From positions 16,167,725 through 16,231,724 of the forward strand of contig NC_136012.1 in assembly GCF_048128805.1 (NCBI RefSeq): 64,000 nt of DNA, in the 5' to 3' direction. This document shows, one piece after another, positions 1-13,700 of the stretch (position 1 is its first letter; every line of letters starts with the position of its first letter). Both the position numbers and the translations under genes were made by a program. The stretch is from Centroberyx gerrardi (Eukaryota > Chordata > Actinopteri > Beryciformes > Berycidae). Below the pieces are notes generated by a model. It made no database searches and was not told the DNA's origin. It was given only the letters and a program-made list of their open reading frames with translations.

Positions 1-223
1 ACTTGCTAGCGGGCGCTTGTGTCACCTTTGCAGGGGTGTTTGTGTGAGTGTGTATGTGTCCGTGTGTGTGTGTGTGATGGCTGAATTTGTCGGGCACAGT
101 GGCACTCCCCACATGGTATTGTCACCACTGATGAATGAGAGCGCGCACACACACACACACGCACATAAAATATTTTTAGTCCTACTCTCAGCTCAGCTCC
201 CCTGTCTGTTGATTAAACAGACA

Positions 224-262
<39 letters not shown>

Positions 263-2636
263 TCATAGAATGTGACCTTCATGCCTCCAAGCCCACCACT
301 TTCCATCCATCACTGCTGTCTCCCTGCTCCAGACTGATCACAATCGCTTACTGCCCATTCTTCCCGGTCATTCCCGGTGTCTCACTTGAGTGTGTTCATA
401 TCTTTTTTTTTTTTTCCTTTTCACAGTAACATGTACAGTATACACATTTGCTACATTTTCTCTCTTTTTTTTTTTGCCCAAAAATTCTAGAAAATTGCAA
501 ACGTGCTCAAAGTGATTTAGATTTTCTAAAACGTTAGGAAAATCCACTTCATTTAAATCATAATTTAGGGAAATGTTGCAAATCCAAAAGTTATCATTCT
601 TCAGAAGTTGGCTCAATAAATAGTGGCATTTCAGGAGAACACGTCCCAGCAGTATGTGGACTGTCTGGTGAGTGGAGCGGGACCTGCAGATCCCACAGTG
701 TGGCCGTTTTCCAAACCCGGCTCCTTGACCCCTAAGTCCCCTCTCACTCTGCATGTGGCTTCCCTTCTGCTGGTCCAAGGTGGAACAGCTAGAGGTCAGG
801 ATGTGTCGCTCATGCCAGCGTGGGTGTGTGTTCGTATACATTTGGCGTGTGTGTGTGTGTGTCTGTGTGTGTGTGTGCGTGTTCACGTGGAGGTGAAGGC
901 ATGGTGGGGCATATGGTGAATGCAGGAACCTGGGCATAAGGATCAGACGTGGAGCGTGTGTCCATAGCAGCAGGGCCTGTCGTACTGATAAAGGTTAGGA
1001 TCTTACCACACGCTGCCAGTCCAGGAAAAGGGCAGGGCATGGCCAGGGCGAGGCACAAGGTGCTCTACCATCTGCACCAGAGGGACGAATAGGTCACCTG
1101 CACTAGTCAGGTAATACAAAACAGGGCGCACGCTTGTTTGGGCAATACGTGGTACCAACATTGATATTTGTCCTTTGACTTTCTGTCAGTATGTCCATCT
1201 GGGGTTTTGGAGAAACTGTTTGATGCTTTGATGAGTGCGCCAACCCGAGAAAAACACACAGGCCTACACGTCTACACGCGCATACACAGCGCACACACAT
1301 TCGTAAATGCGCAGCCCCATTGACGTCATTACTGAGCAGTGTTCATATTGCCTGTATTAGCGTGCACGGGCTCATTTCATTCATTTATTTCCTCATTCAT
1401 TTATTCATTAGCGCTGGTGTTATCTGGGCCCAATCGTTAGTCCAATTAGGGCTGTGGTGCTTCACTGGTCCTCCGTTAGAAACGGGAGATGGATGAAGAC
1501 AAAGTGAAAGAATCGTTGTCCTCCTTCACTCTCTCTCTCTCCCTTTCTCTCTTTTCCCTTCTGTTTCTCTGTCTCTTTGCCCCTCGCTCATTCTCTTTCT
1601 CGGTCTCTCTTTCTCACTCATTCTCTCTCTCTGATCTGTGATAAGATAGCATAGTTCCTCATATCCTGTTTCTAATACAGATCGATGAGAGGGAAGGGAG
1701 CGAGGGAGGAGAGGATGAGAAGAGGCAGAGTGGGTCGGAGCGGAGAGGAGGAGGAGGAGGAGAAGGGGGAGGAGGGGAGGGGGGGTCAGGGTAGAGATAT
1801 CTGAAGAGGAAATGAGGATTCAGAAAGGAGGACATCACTCAGATTCACATCTCTTTTCATTTAGCCGATCACACACACACACACACACACACACTAATAC
1901 ACAAGCACACACACACTCCTACAGCATCTGCATCAGGGCATTTCAATATTTCAGTGCCAATAAGGAAGCCATTTCGGCTGTGTGATTGAGTGAGCTGCTG
2001 TTTCTCTCCGCTAGACAGTGTTTTGTAGGTAGGTAACGGAGGAGCTGTGAGCAACTCGCATAACCTTTTGTGTTGCAGTCAATTACAGTTCAGTTGCATC
2101 AGCTGGGTGAGGAGGTCCCGCAGGGGGTTACCGTGCGCGCGCGAGTGTGTGTGTGTAGTTGTTTTTAATACTATGCAATTTGAAGCACATAGAAACACGC
2201 ACACGCAGACGCAGACGCAGACAAATTGTCTCTCTCAGTGTATATGACCCCCCAGGGCAGCAGCCAACCGCCGCCCCCGTCCCTCTGTCTGAGACTCTAA
2301 ATGATCTCAGCAAGCAGCGCCTTCAAAACTTAGCTGAGAGAGGAGGCTGCTTTATTTATAGACTACATAAGTGGATATTGTGCGGTAAATTCTAAGAAAT
2401 ATCCCAAATGGCCCGAATATTGAGAACCCGAAGGCACCGCACTGTTCTTTCCACAGTCTCTCCAATATTAGCACTGCACCCCTGTGCTGCAGAGAGAGAG
2501 AGAGAGGTGCGAAGCGAAAAAAAAAAAAAGAAGTAGTAGTGAAGGTGCGTTTTCTCGGGTGGCTGTTTGCGCGGGTACGTGTTTGTGTTAGAGAACAAAA
2601 TGGGGGCCTTGGAGAGGGGGAGACAGGTAGGGAAAA

Positions 2637-2658
2637 GGGGGGGGGGGGGGGGGGGGGG
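2637..2658. repeat. Poly(G) run of 22
   Basis: Uninterrupted G run in the 5' intron. Other runs of about 18 lie at 12250-12267 and 42022-42039. They can form G-quadruplexes and are hard to sequence, so their lengths may be inexact. Confidence 0.9.
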
Positions 2659-3064
2659 TTGTATGAATGCAGGCTTCCTAAACCAATTACCAGCCGGGCT
2701 GCGGACGGGGGGCCGGTCTCAGCTACAATTACCGCCCTAATTGAGGTCAGAGTTGTTAATTTAGTGGTGAATTAGAACAGTTAATATGCATTTATCAGGA
2801 TGGCCAGGGGAGATGGCGGAGGAAAGTGTGTTGCATGTGCGCATGTGTGCGTGCGTGCACATGCACATGTATGCAGAAATGCGTGTTCCTCTCTGTGTAA
2901 TTTTAGGTCCATTGGAAGATTAGCAAAAAGCCAAAAAAATAAAAATAAAAAAAGCAAGAGGCCATTTTCTGCCTTTGGTGCAATTAGGAGCCGTGCAATT
3001 GGTTCACGTGCTCAATCGGCAGTCCTGCCATATGAATCGACAATGATATGGTTGAGTTGAGATT

Positions 3065-3095
<31 letters not shown>

Positions 3096-3211
3096 CGAGA
3101 GAGAGAGAGAATTTGTCCAGTTGGAACATGTTCCAGAGAATAGATAGAATGATGATGATACAATATTTTCCAGTCAGGGGACACTCAGTCCACAGTCTGC
3201 CACAATGTCAC

Positions 3212-3298
<87 letters not shown>

Positions 3299-3299
3299 C
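3212..3299. repeat. (CT)n microsatellite, about 88 bp
   Basis: Nearly uninterrupted CT repeat, the longest simple repeat in the window. It creates long artificial open frames (LS/SL and RE repeats) in several frames. Confidence 0.97.
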
Positions 3300-4674
3300 C
3301 ATTTTCCATTTTTCTTCCCCCCACAGAAATCCATTTGCACCCTTTAACTTTGCGACACATAAATATTTCTCAAAAGCACACGTACACATTAGCATTGTAT
3401 TTCCGTCTGATTGTCTGTATTGTGAACCACTTACTGTCTGGGGATGAATCATCTTTTCTCACCCAACCAGTCAGGAAATAAAGGGCCACTCATCCCTTAA
3501 ATCTCTCCTCTCCACTTGCCATCCTCTTTTCTCTTCCTCATTTCATCTATAGGCCCTTATTCATCTCTTCCTCTCTTCTCTGCAGCGTCATCCCTAGTCC
3601 CTTTTTCCTCCTCTTTTTTTCTATCCTCAGGGGGTTTTATATTTTCTTTAATATTCTCTCAGTTCTGACTCTCCTCCAATATTCTCTCTGTTCCCCCCCC
3701 TGCTTCTTCTCCGCCGAGGTTTTGAAATGCCGCACGATTTCTCCGGGAGCTCTTGACCATTGCTCTCCATCCCCCCACCCCCCCACTCACCACCACCACC
3801 TCCACCACCTCCTTTTCATCTCCCTCGTCCTTCTCTCCATCAATCCATCCTTCATCTTTTTGCCGCTGTTTTGAGGATCACATGTGTTCTACTGCTGCTT
3901 CAGATGTCGTCTATTGCAGATGATACTGGCAAGCACTTTGCCACTCTGAATTATGCATTGAGATTACATAAAAACCTCATGAAGCAACTGATCTATATTT
4001 AATCCAACTCGTTTGCTTGTTAAACCTGCCTCTCTGTGATCTTTCCGTGTGTGTGTGTGTGTGAATATGCACGCATGTGTTTGTGTGTCTGTGTAAAAAT
4101 GTACACAAGTGTGTGTACGAAGATAAAAAAAAGGAGGCAGTGTGTATGAGACGATCGCTCTTGTTCTTTCTCTGTCTGTCTCTGTCAGTTGAATTCAACT
4201 CAGGCTTTATTGGCATGGCGTTTAGTAAATCTTTCCAACGCAAGTAGAAAACAATAATTATAACAATTATGATCAGAAAAGAAAATGCTTACAAAATCTT
4301 GACAACAGAAAGCTAAATACATCACATTATTAGCATGTATTATTCAACTAACAGCAGTTTCGTTATGACTAAAATTACAGCCTAACAAACTTAGAAGTAT
4401 TGGTGAAATGAGGGGTGTACTTGTGAAGAATAATATGACAAGTGTCTCTCCGTCTCTGTCTGTCTCTCTCTCTCTCTCTCTCACTCGTTCTCTCGCTCGT
4501 TCTCTACCTGTGAAGAAACCTGTTGACGAAACATTGCATTGGCTTTTTGCACTCCTGTCGCCAAGGAGCAAGAGTGCCATCTATTGGTTATGCTTTCGCA
4601 ACCACCCACAGAAGAAAAAGAAGAAAAAAAAACTCCGTAGGGATAACTACACATGTGCGCAGACCCTTAGACAC

Positions 4675-4706
<32 letters not shown>

Positions 4707-6472
4707 GTACGCAAAGACACAAACACACAGCCACATATACACAACGAAGCTCACTACAGCGGCGTCTGATTTGTTCTCGGGGATGACCTAGATTGAGAGC
4801 GGCGTCACAATAGACCCAATGTTGCTTACTGTCTCCCTCTGATTCAATAGGTAATCTTTCCATCGATTGCTCACTGCGATACCATCTTTGTGTGTGCGTG
4901 CGCGTGCACGTGGGCGTGCATGTACGTCCGCGTTATCTACAACGGAGGACAGGCGAAGATAAGAGGGATGGGGGGGTGAAAAAAGAGGAATTAAAGGAAA
5001 AGAGGGAAAGGGATGAAGGTCAGAGAGATGAGAGAGGAAAGGGCAAGAGGTGGACATTAGAGAGAAAGAGACAGGGCGGGGATTTTTCTGGGTTGAAGGA
5101 AACGGTGGTCTCTCTCTCAATCTCTCTCGCTCTCTCTCTCTCGCTTTCTCAGTGTGACAACTAAAAAGAGCTGACAGTGGAGGCCAGGCAGCAGCCGGGG
5201 CGTCAGCGCTTTCCTTTGACCAGAAGCGAGGGAGAGAGAGAGAGAGAGAGAGGGAGAGAGGGAGCGAGAAAGAGAGCGAGAGAGAGAAAAGAAGCAACAG
5301 AAAAAAACAAAGAAACAAAGAGAGAGATGGGGCACGGAGGGTAGAATGAGTCTACCCTGGCAGCAAAACCTAAAGCTTCACGCCCACTCTTTTTTTTTCT
5401 CCCCCCCTTTGCACACAACCCTTCTTTTCTCTGTGTGCAAACCCTGGGCGAGCGAGGATAGATTTTGATGAGAGAGAAATTGATTCCCAGGCTTCAGATG
5501 CAGGTGTGATAACCTACTATAGAGAGGGTAAGGCCAGCAACACATGCATATGTACCATACACACTCACTCATCCATACATGCGCACACACACTCAGAGTT
5601 CAAATCACTGCAGGTTTCTTGTGGATCTTCCATAACATTACCTGAAATATTCAAACACGAGCACAGACGATACACCTCCAGCAATTTTTCCACTTAGGGG
5701 ATCGTTCCCAAAACAACATTGGAGAGATTAGAACAATCATTTACCCGACTCAGAAGCATACCTGTCACCGAAATATTTCCCTCAACTTTTCCCCCCCTTG
5801 TAAAGTTGGGGAATGAACTGTTTTCTTAGCTTCCTCTCTTCTGTTTCGGGGGGAAGTTGCCTGGCAGCAGGCTACGGAGGGAGAAAGACACAGGGAGAAT
5901 AAAGAGCTGACAAAGTGAAGAGAGAACACACTCAACCAGTCTTATACCACTGGCACACAATAACACAACAGAGGACAAAAGAAGAGGAGAGGGGAGGAGA
6001 GGGAAGGAGAGTCAGAGAGCGATTTCTTCAGAGAGCGATCTGTCACTTGCTCTCCGTGAGACGGTGTAAAGGCTTCCCAATAAAAGCGGGAGATGCTGTC
6101 AGGTTTAAAGATTCTGATTGTGAGAGGGTACGGGAAGGGTGGAAAGAGCGAGAGAAAGACAAAGATGGATGTTTATGGTTTTAATGGTCTATTTCGTAAG
6201 GCTGTCCTTAGTCGTGTGCTGTAGCTTTCCTGCCATTGTGTCAAGAGTGTTACGACTGGAATGCACTAACCTGCTGTATGAACTGCATCGGTTGCCACAT
6301 AAATGACAGATCAGATTTAGAGGGTCGGCCTCCTGTATTTCCTTGGCTTCGTGAGGTTTCAAGTGTGTTTCCACTCCCCGAATTGTAGAAAATCCTCTGT
6401 TCAAACTACGGTTTTTCTCTCTCTTTCTCTCTCTCTCTATCTCTCTTTCTCTCTCTCTCTCTCTCCGCACAG

Positions 6473-6595
6473 CGATCAACCTGCTGGGTTTGACGTGGCA
6501 GCTGAAGCCGTCCGACGGCCCCGTATTGAACAACGGACTGGGAGCTGGCCTGCCTGTCAACAGCGATGTGGCCACGCTGCCCTCTGGAGGCAGAG
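6473..6595 (+). CDS. tenm2: tenm2 window exon 1: juxtamembrane stalk
   Basis: Acceptor CCGCACAG follows a CT-rich tract; donor is CAGAG|GTAAG. The product begins [10 protein letters not shown], the segment directly after the membrane helix in teneurins, then [12 protein letters not shown]. Enters with two bases of a split codon and leaves with one base. Confidence 0.9.
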
Positions 6596-7366
6596 GTAAG
6601 AGCTGCATCACGCGCTCTCGTCAAGACGACCCCTAACCATCCACCCCAAAAAATCCACGTATATAATAGTGGGCACTTTACAGGGCAGAAATAATCTCTG
6701 GAAGTCATTGACGCAGATTGGCAAATTTAAGGCCATTAAATGCCATTTGTGTCCGCGGAACGTACCGAAGCGATCCAAAAACATATTTTTTCCATGGTCA
6801 CACAAACAGGGGATGAACAGGCACACACTAACTAAAATATTATAATACATGATAGCATACTAGCTGTACTATCAGTAGGTACCGTACAGTATAACCACTG
6901 CACTGAGTTGTGTCGAGCCAGGTTTACCGTCTTAAGTCAGCAGCGAGGTAAAACACCGACTGCAGTAGCAACCCCACCCCCCTCCCCCTCCCCTCCCCTC
7001 CCTGCTCCTCCTCTCCTTTAAGGCCCCCATGCGGTTTTCTATCTGTTCTTCTATCACTCGCCCGATCTCTCTCTAACACACACACGCTGTACTATAGGTA
7101 TGTGTGGGCTGCTGCTCTGTGTCGGTGTTCTGTATTAATGAGAGGACCGTTGTGTTCCCCAGCCGTCTGGGCCAGACGCTGCTGTTGTTCTTCTCATTGT
7201 TACTTTTATTTCCTCACTATTCTGCACGCACACACACTCACGCACACACACACGCACACAGTCTTCCCCTGTCAGGGCCTCCATGCTCTGCTGTAGATGG
7301 CTGACCTGATTGCAGGATTCTGTTTGTGTCTGTGCGCTTCTGCCTGTGTATGTTTCTGTGTTTCTG

Positions 7367-7400
<34 letters not shown>

Positions 7401-10400
7401 CTCGCCTGTCTTTGTGTCTACAGAGAAAGCCCTGCAGTTCTATCAGCCCACTGTCTGCCCACTCTCATTTTAGCTCAGTCAACTAAGTCCACAGTCTTGT
7501 AGTTTAGGCAAAGGCATGACTTTGCTTTACTACCATATCTGGTTGAGCTAATGTCACATCTAACATCGCTCATTTTCACTTAAATTGTAGAGATTTTGCA
7601 TTCCATAGAGGACAAACAGGTGGCAATGCTAATGGTGCTTGCTGTCCACTATTCAATTTCAATTAATTTTTATTGCCGATGATCTCCAACAGACTGTGAT
7701 GATTAACTATTGACTTTGACAATCAATGGGTGTAATTATTGATTATTCTGTTCCTGATCTCCTCGCCCCAGGTCCGTGGGCCGGCCGGAACAGCAGTATA
7801 GACACAGGCAACGTGGAGGTCGGGAGGAGGGTGACCCAGGAAGTCCCTCCAGGAGTATTTTGGAGGTCCCTGCTCCACCTCAGCCAACCCCAATTCCTCA
7901 AATTCAACATCTCCCTGGGCAAGGACGCCCTGTTCGGGGTCTACATCCGCAAGGGCCTGCCCCCCTCACACGCACAGGTGCGCTGCTGTAGACAAACAAC
8001 ACATAACCAGCAAACATAGCTTATAGCATATTACATACATACACAGAAGCACTGCTTATACAACAAAGTGATTTATTATAAAATGCCAGAGAATTTGTCA
8101 TAAAATAGTATATTCTAGAAGTATGTTCTCGCATGATGTGACATCATCAAATTCATTTACATACAAGAAAAGAATTCTTAGAGTAGTTTGAAAAATTGTG
8201 AAAAGACATTTTCACAATAATACCACTTTTACTTCTTGTACTTTTATTAGAAACTGCTCAGTAAAGAACAGCACTTGATTTGTAGAATAGGGTTTTTTAT
8301 GACACTATGATGAAATATAGAGCACTAAAGTGTCTCACGCCAAACTGCCTGACCTGACATTAGCTTGTAAAAACCATGGAGTTGTGGGTACTTTGCAATG
8401 GTAAAAAAAAAAGTCTCTGCAATGTTTCCTAGAAACACAAAGAGAATGATAGACCTCAAGGATTTCTCTGTTACATTCTCCATGCTTCCTTGGCAATTTT
8501 CAGTCATACTCTATTTTCCCCCGTCTTTTAGTCTCCCTGCATATCCAACTATGCCTCGTTTTTAAAGTCTAAAAATTGCAACGTTCCCCTTAAAAGCTAC
8601 CATGGCACTTCATAGTTGATTCAGTGGATTTCATACCCTCTTTCTCAATTCCATTCAACTCCCTCTCTCTCTCTCTCTCTCTCTCTGTGTCTCTCTCCCC
8701 CAGTATGACTACATGGAGCGCCTGGACGGGAAGGAGAAGTGGAGCGTGGTGGAGTCTCCGAGGGAGAGGAGGAGCATCCAGACGGTGGTCCTCAACGAGG
8801 CGGTGTTTGTCCAGTACCTGGACGCCGGCGCCTGGCACCTGGCCTTCTACAACGACGGCCGGGAGAGGGAGACCGTTTCCTTCAGCACAAACGTCATGGG
8901 TGAGGCAGATTCAGCGTTTTCAGCGGTGGGTGGAGGGAGGGAAAGAGGCGCAGCAGGAGCGGGTTAAAAGGAAGTGGGAAGGAGAGAGGGGGAGATGGGG
9001 AGAGACAGGGAGAGAAATGGAGGCCATGCCAATTGCTGCCAAAGATAGTGATGGAAGAGAGACGGTACACAGCACAACTCTCAGACCTTGAACGCATGGT
9101 CACATCTTTAAGGGCTTTGTTCTGGAAGTGTTTTAGTCGAACATTTTTTTTTTTGCAACTTGAAAACCAGAGAACACTCATCATCAGAATGTACACAGTG
9201 TTGCCATTGGCAACATCATCAAGGAGGCCGGCATGAGCGGAGAGGTACTATTAATATGACTCCTTTCTTCTCCGCTTAATGAGTTGAAAAAAGCACGTTT
9301 GCCAATATGTAGTAGAGTAAATTGATGGTATATGTAAAAAAAACAAAAAAAATCAAGGTTAGCTCATTATCTCAGAGAGTTTGTATTTGTTTCCACGCTG
9401 TATGTGCAAGCCTACATGGTGTGATAGAGGATAGCATTTCAAAAGCCGTTCCTCTCACACACCCACAGCTAAAACCCTCCGATAGATTTTGAACCAGATC
9501 CACAACCAGATCTTAGGTGTTTCAAAATAAAACCATGTCCCAGCCCCCTAGAGCGGATGTTTTTTAGGACCCAAAACAGTTCTCAAAATAATTTAAAGTT
9601 CAAGTGTGTTTGAAGCGCTATTGTGCGAGCAAGGGAGATGGATAGAAAGAGTCAAGCAGAGTGAAAGAATCCTTCACTGTCAACATCTTGTGGTGGAGCT
9701 TTCAGCGGCAGGAGTGGAGGGAGGGGGAGGCGGAGGCGGAGAGGGCAGATTTAGAGTGAGTGGGGAGAGGGGGAGTTGGTGGAAGACATAATAGGAGACG
9801 AGTGGGGCAGAGCCAGAGTGGAGTGAAGGATGGGAGGAGGAGTTGAAGAGGGGAGTGAAAGAGAGGGTGGCATTAGGGTAAGAGGGAGAGAAGGGGCTGA
9901 GTTTTGAGGGGAAATGGCTAAGGACGTTAGAGGGAGAGAGAAGGGCATTAGAGGGAGGCGGTGTGTATGGGCTGAGTAATGCTTTGTGCAGAGAGGGGAG
10001 GCAGGAGAGTGGAAGCCAGAGAGAGAGAGAGAGAGAGAGAGGGAGACAGACATGAGGAGTGTGAAGAATATGAGAGAAACAGAAAATTCCAAAATGCCTC
10101 TGTATTATCAGCATCGCCCCCCTTCCTTCCCACCAAACTGTTCTCCTCTCATAAGTGGGTTAAGAGGCACTCATGGATAGAGGACTGTAATCATGCATGC
10201 ACGCATGCATGCACACACAGAAAACTCAAATCTGCCCAGTTACACACCCCCAAACACACCTGGATGAAGTATTAATGATGCTGGTGGGCCAGAGCGGGGA
10301 GTAAACAAACAAAATGGGAGGGGAAAAACAAGGAAAAGAGTACCAGAATATAGAGAAGAAGAGTGAAGGAGAACGAGGAGCAGGAGGGTTGGAGAATGTT

Positions 10401-10698
10401 GGTGTTAAGCACGGGAATATATCTGATGCAGTGTAAAAAAAAAAGTGGTGGATGGGTAATGGATAGTGTCTGGAGGAATTACTGATATAACAATGCACGC
10501 CAGAATTCAAAATACATTCTCCACACAATATGAAAAATGCATTCAAAGGCGAAGCATGGAGCGTCGGGGTGGGGTGTGTGTGCTTTTGATGTCAGCAAGA
10601 GACTGTAAGAGCCTTGACTCTTTGTAGTGTTTTTAAGAACGAACAGTGCCAATGATTTAATCGAACGCTTTGAAGCTTACCATCAAACTCTCTCGCTT

Positions 10699-10729
<31 letters not shown>

Positions 10730-13700
10730 ACTCACTCTGTCTTCACAGACTCAGTGCAAGAGTGCCCGCGCAATTGCCATGGCAACGGAGAGTGTAATTC
10801 TGGCGTGTGCCATTGCTTCCCAGGGTTCCACGGCATGGACTGCTCCAAAGGTATTAAATGCCGACAAATGTTTCTTCTTTTTTTTTTTTTTTTAAGATTT
10901 ATTTTTAGGCATTTTATGCTTTATTGATAGAGACAGTGTGAGAGAGAGACAGGAAGGTATGGGAGAGAGAGAGGGGAGGACATGCAGCAAATGACCGCGG
11001 GCTGGATTCGAACCCGGGTCGCTGCGGGAAGGACTGAGCCTTATATGGTACGCGCTCTACTCGGTGAGCCCCCAAAATGTGTTTCTTCTATCAGAAAGCC
11101 TGAGCCACAAGAACCTCAACCATCTACTGTGACAAGTAGGCCTATTTCATGTTCAGCTCCGTGCAATATGAAGCGCAGAAGCCGGCGAGCGTCAGGAGCG
11201 TTAAGATGGCGCATGGCCTAAGGTGGAGTGGAGACAAGCTGGCTGATGATGAATGGCAGCTCCCCAAGCCAACCTCTCCCCGGCTCTGTGCTCACCTGGG
11301 ATAGACAGCTGTGATGAATAGTTTAGTTACCTCTGCCTGTAATTACTCTTCATGTCATCACCACTCTCCAGCCCTTAACCACTCTATCCACCCTCCAACT
11401 GGGTGCAGTGACGGTGGGGTTAGGGTGTGTGTGTGTGTGTGTGGGAGGGGAGTGGGGGGAGTTGAGCGTGCGTGTGTGTGCCGACGTGCGAGTGTGTGTC
11501 CATATGCGTGAGTGGGTGGGTAGTGTGGCTGTGTACTGTTTTGACAGTCTCTAAAAAGACCGCTAATTGTTTTCTGCACAAGCTTTAATCTCTCTCCCTC
11601 TCTCTCTCTCTCCCTCCCTCCCTACAGCGGCGTGCCCGGTGCTGTGCAGCGGGAACGGCCAATACGACAAGGGCTCCTGCATCTGCTACAGCGGCTGGAA
11701 GGGACCCGAGTGCGACGTCCCCGTCACCCAGTGCATCGACCCGCTCTGCAGCGGCCACGGCACCTGCACCGACGGCAACTGCGTGTGCTCCGTCGGCTAC
11801 AAGGGACAGAACTGCGCTGAGGGTGAGGAGGGCAGAGCGAGGCTCGATGGTGCGCTGCGGTGCAGTCGAGGATGTGTGATGCTTTTCGCTAATGCGCCTC
11901 GGTGGTTTTTGTCAGCGTGTGCATCTGTATGTGTGTGTTTTGGTGTGTGGGAGTCATTATTTTGAAAGAAAGATAAATCTAACAAGCGCGTGACAAGCGC
12001 ACACACACTTGCTGCACTTCCACTAACCTGCTGCACACACACACACACACACACACCACTAACTCTCGCTAGACAGCTCATCATAACATAATCTTACCCT
12101 GAGTGAGCGTCCATTCCCTCCATATATACAGATGAAGTATGATACCGCAGCCAAATACATCAGAGATTTTATTAAGGGATGAAATCGCTTCTATTGATCC
12201 CTGTTAAGAAGGATCAGCCTGCCACATTCTCACTAGTCAGAAAGAGAGAGGGGGGGGGGGGGGGGGAGTGAATATGTATGGAGAGAAAGGGAATTGGAAA
12301 AAGAGAGCGAAAAGAGAGTTAAGAGAGACGGAGTGCCAAGGGTGAGGAGAGAGAGAGAGAGAGGGAAACAAAGACAAAGGGAAGAAAGAAGTAGAGTGAC
12401 AGATAGAAGAAGCCGAGACACAGAGGGCCGGAGAACAAGGTCAGCATTTTCTCTCCCTCTCCCTCTCATCCAATTTTTTCCCCTCTCCTCTGGTCTCAAA
12501 TCTGATATTCATCACAGCAGAGTCCCTCAAACAATTTACCTGGAGTGCCAGCGACATGAAAATCGATAGCTGTGATCCGCCGTTTCTGCCAGGCAAACAG
12601 AAATGGAGGGCCGAGGTTATGTGTGAGTGTGTGCATTAATGAATATCCGTGTGTGTGTGTGTGCGTGTGTGTGTGTGTGTGGAGGGGTGCAGTGGGGTCA
12701 ATCATGCCGGAGGAGGAGGGGTGAGAGAGGTGTCAGACAAAGAGGACGAGGGAGCGAGAGACAAAGTGGGAGCGACTGGGGAGAGGACAGGGCAATGAGG
12801 AGGGCCGGAGGAGGGGTGGGTGGGCATTTTGCCGGGAGGGGGTAATTTGTCAAATTGGTTTTCACTCACTACTCGGACTCAGAGCTGCCTGTCAACCTGG
12901 CAGACTGACAGTGTCACATTCTCCCCCATGTATTAGCACATACACTCATACACACACACGCACACGCACACACCTACGCGCACACGGACAAACGCTCACA
13001 TACACTCACTGCTCTCTTAGAGTGGAACACATTGACTGTTACGCCCCAATTATAGACTCAGCTATTCATTATTGTATTTTTTAATTGCCTCAGTAGCATG
13101 TCTCATTATTTTCATTATTTCGTTATCTTTTTTGTGTATGCGAACAAAGAATGAAAATATGCCTTCTGTCACTTCTCTGTCTTTACAACCAGCTCGTAAT
13201 GTTTAACCTTTGTTTTAACTTCAGTTGTGATGATGCATTTTCTTGCTTGTATGAGTTGTTTTTCATTCTTGCATCCCAGCGTCTATCCATCACGGTTAGG
13301 CAAGTTTTTCATCTTTGTATCTCTGTTTGTGCCTGTTATGTAGTGGATTGCCTGGACCCGACGTGTTCCAACAATGGCATCTGTGTGAATGGAGAGTGCC
13401 ACTGTAAGCCAGGCTGGGGAGGGCCTCACTGTGAGCTGCCCAGGGCCCAGTGCCCAGACCAGTGCCATGGCCACGGGGCCTTCATACCCGACACTGGCTT
13501 GTGCAGCTGTGACCCCAATTGGATGGGACCCGACTGCTCCATGGGTAGGTACTGCTTTACACTATTGCCACAGCTAGAAAACCAGTGATACATGGCATAA
13601 AATGGAGTGAAAAACAAGTTGGATATTTGCTTTGAAATGTAGTAGACTTTTCCTTACAAGGGAAATCTTCAACTTGCACAGTTCTCTATCTCTGTATAAT

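Larger units (their letters stand above)
1..6472 (+). other. tenm2: tenm2 intron 5' of the first recognised exon
   Basis: No exon was recognised here. The next exon starts just after the membrane helix, so the membrane-helix exon should be further upstream. The stretch is full of simple repeats: CA/GT near 229-261, 848-880 and 1869-1894, a G run at 2637-2658, GA at 3065-3108, CT at 3212-3299 and GA at 5229-5290. A repeat-poor AT-rich island lies at about 2690-2790. A short segment at 4190-4340 (CTTTATTGGCATG) resembles tails of fish non-LTR retroelements, which is only a suggestion. Confidence 0.6.

Noticed and set aside
3113..3481. Overlapping open frames of Leu-Ser and Arg-Glu repeats
   Set aside because: They are translations of the CT/GA microsatellite and have no stop-free constraint beyond it.
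1..6472. Search for the membrane-helix exon of tenm2
   Set aside because: No segment reads as the Cys-Trp-Lys-Cys-type start plus hydrophobic helix with valid splice sites; it is presumed to lie upstream.
9680..10136. Overlapping minus-strand Ser/Leu/Pro-rich frames
   Set aside because: Caused by GA-rich intron sequence read in reverse.
10995..11070. tRNA gene on the minus strand
   Set aside because: B box is perfect but the cloverleaf is imperfect and the body continues into a SINE with A tail and target duplications.
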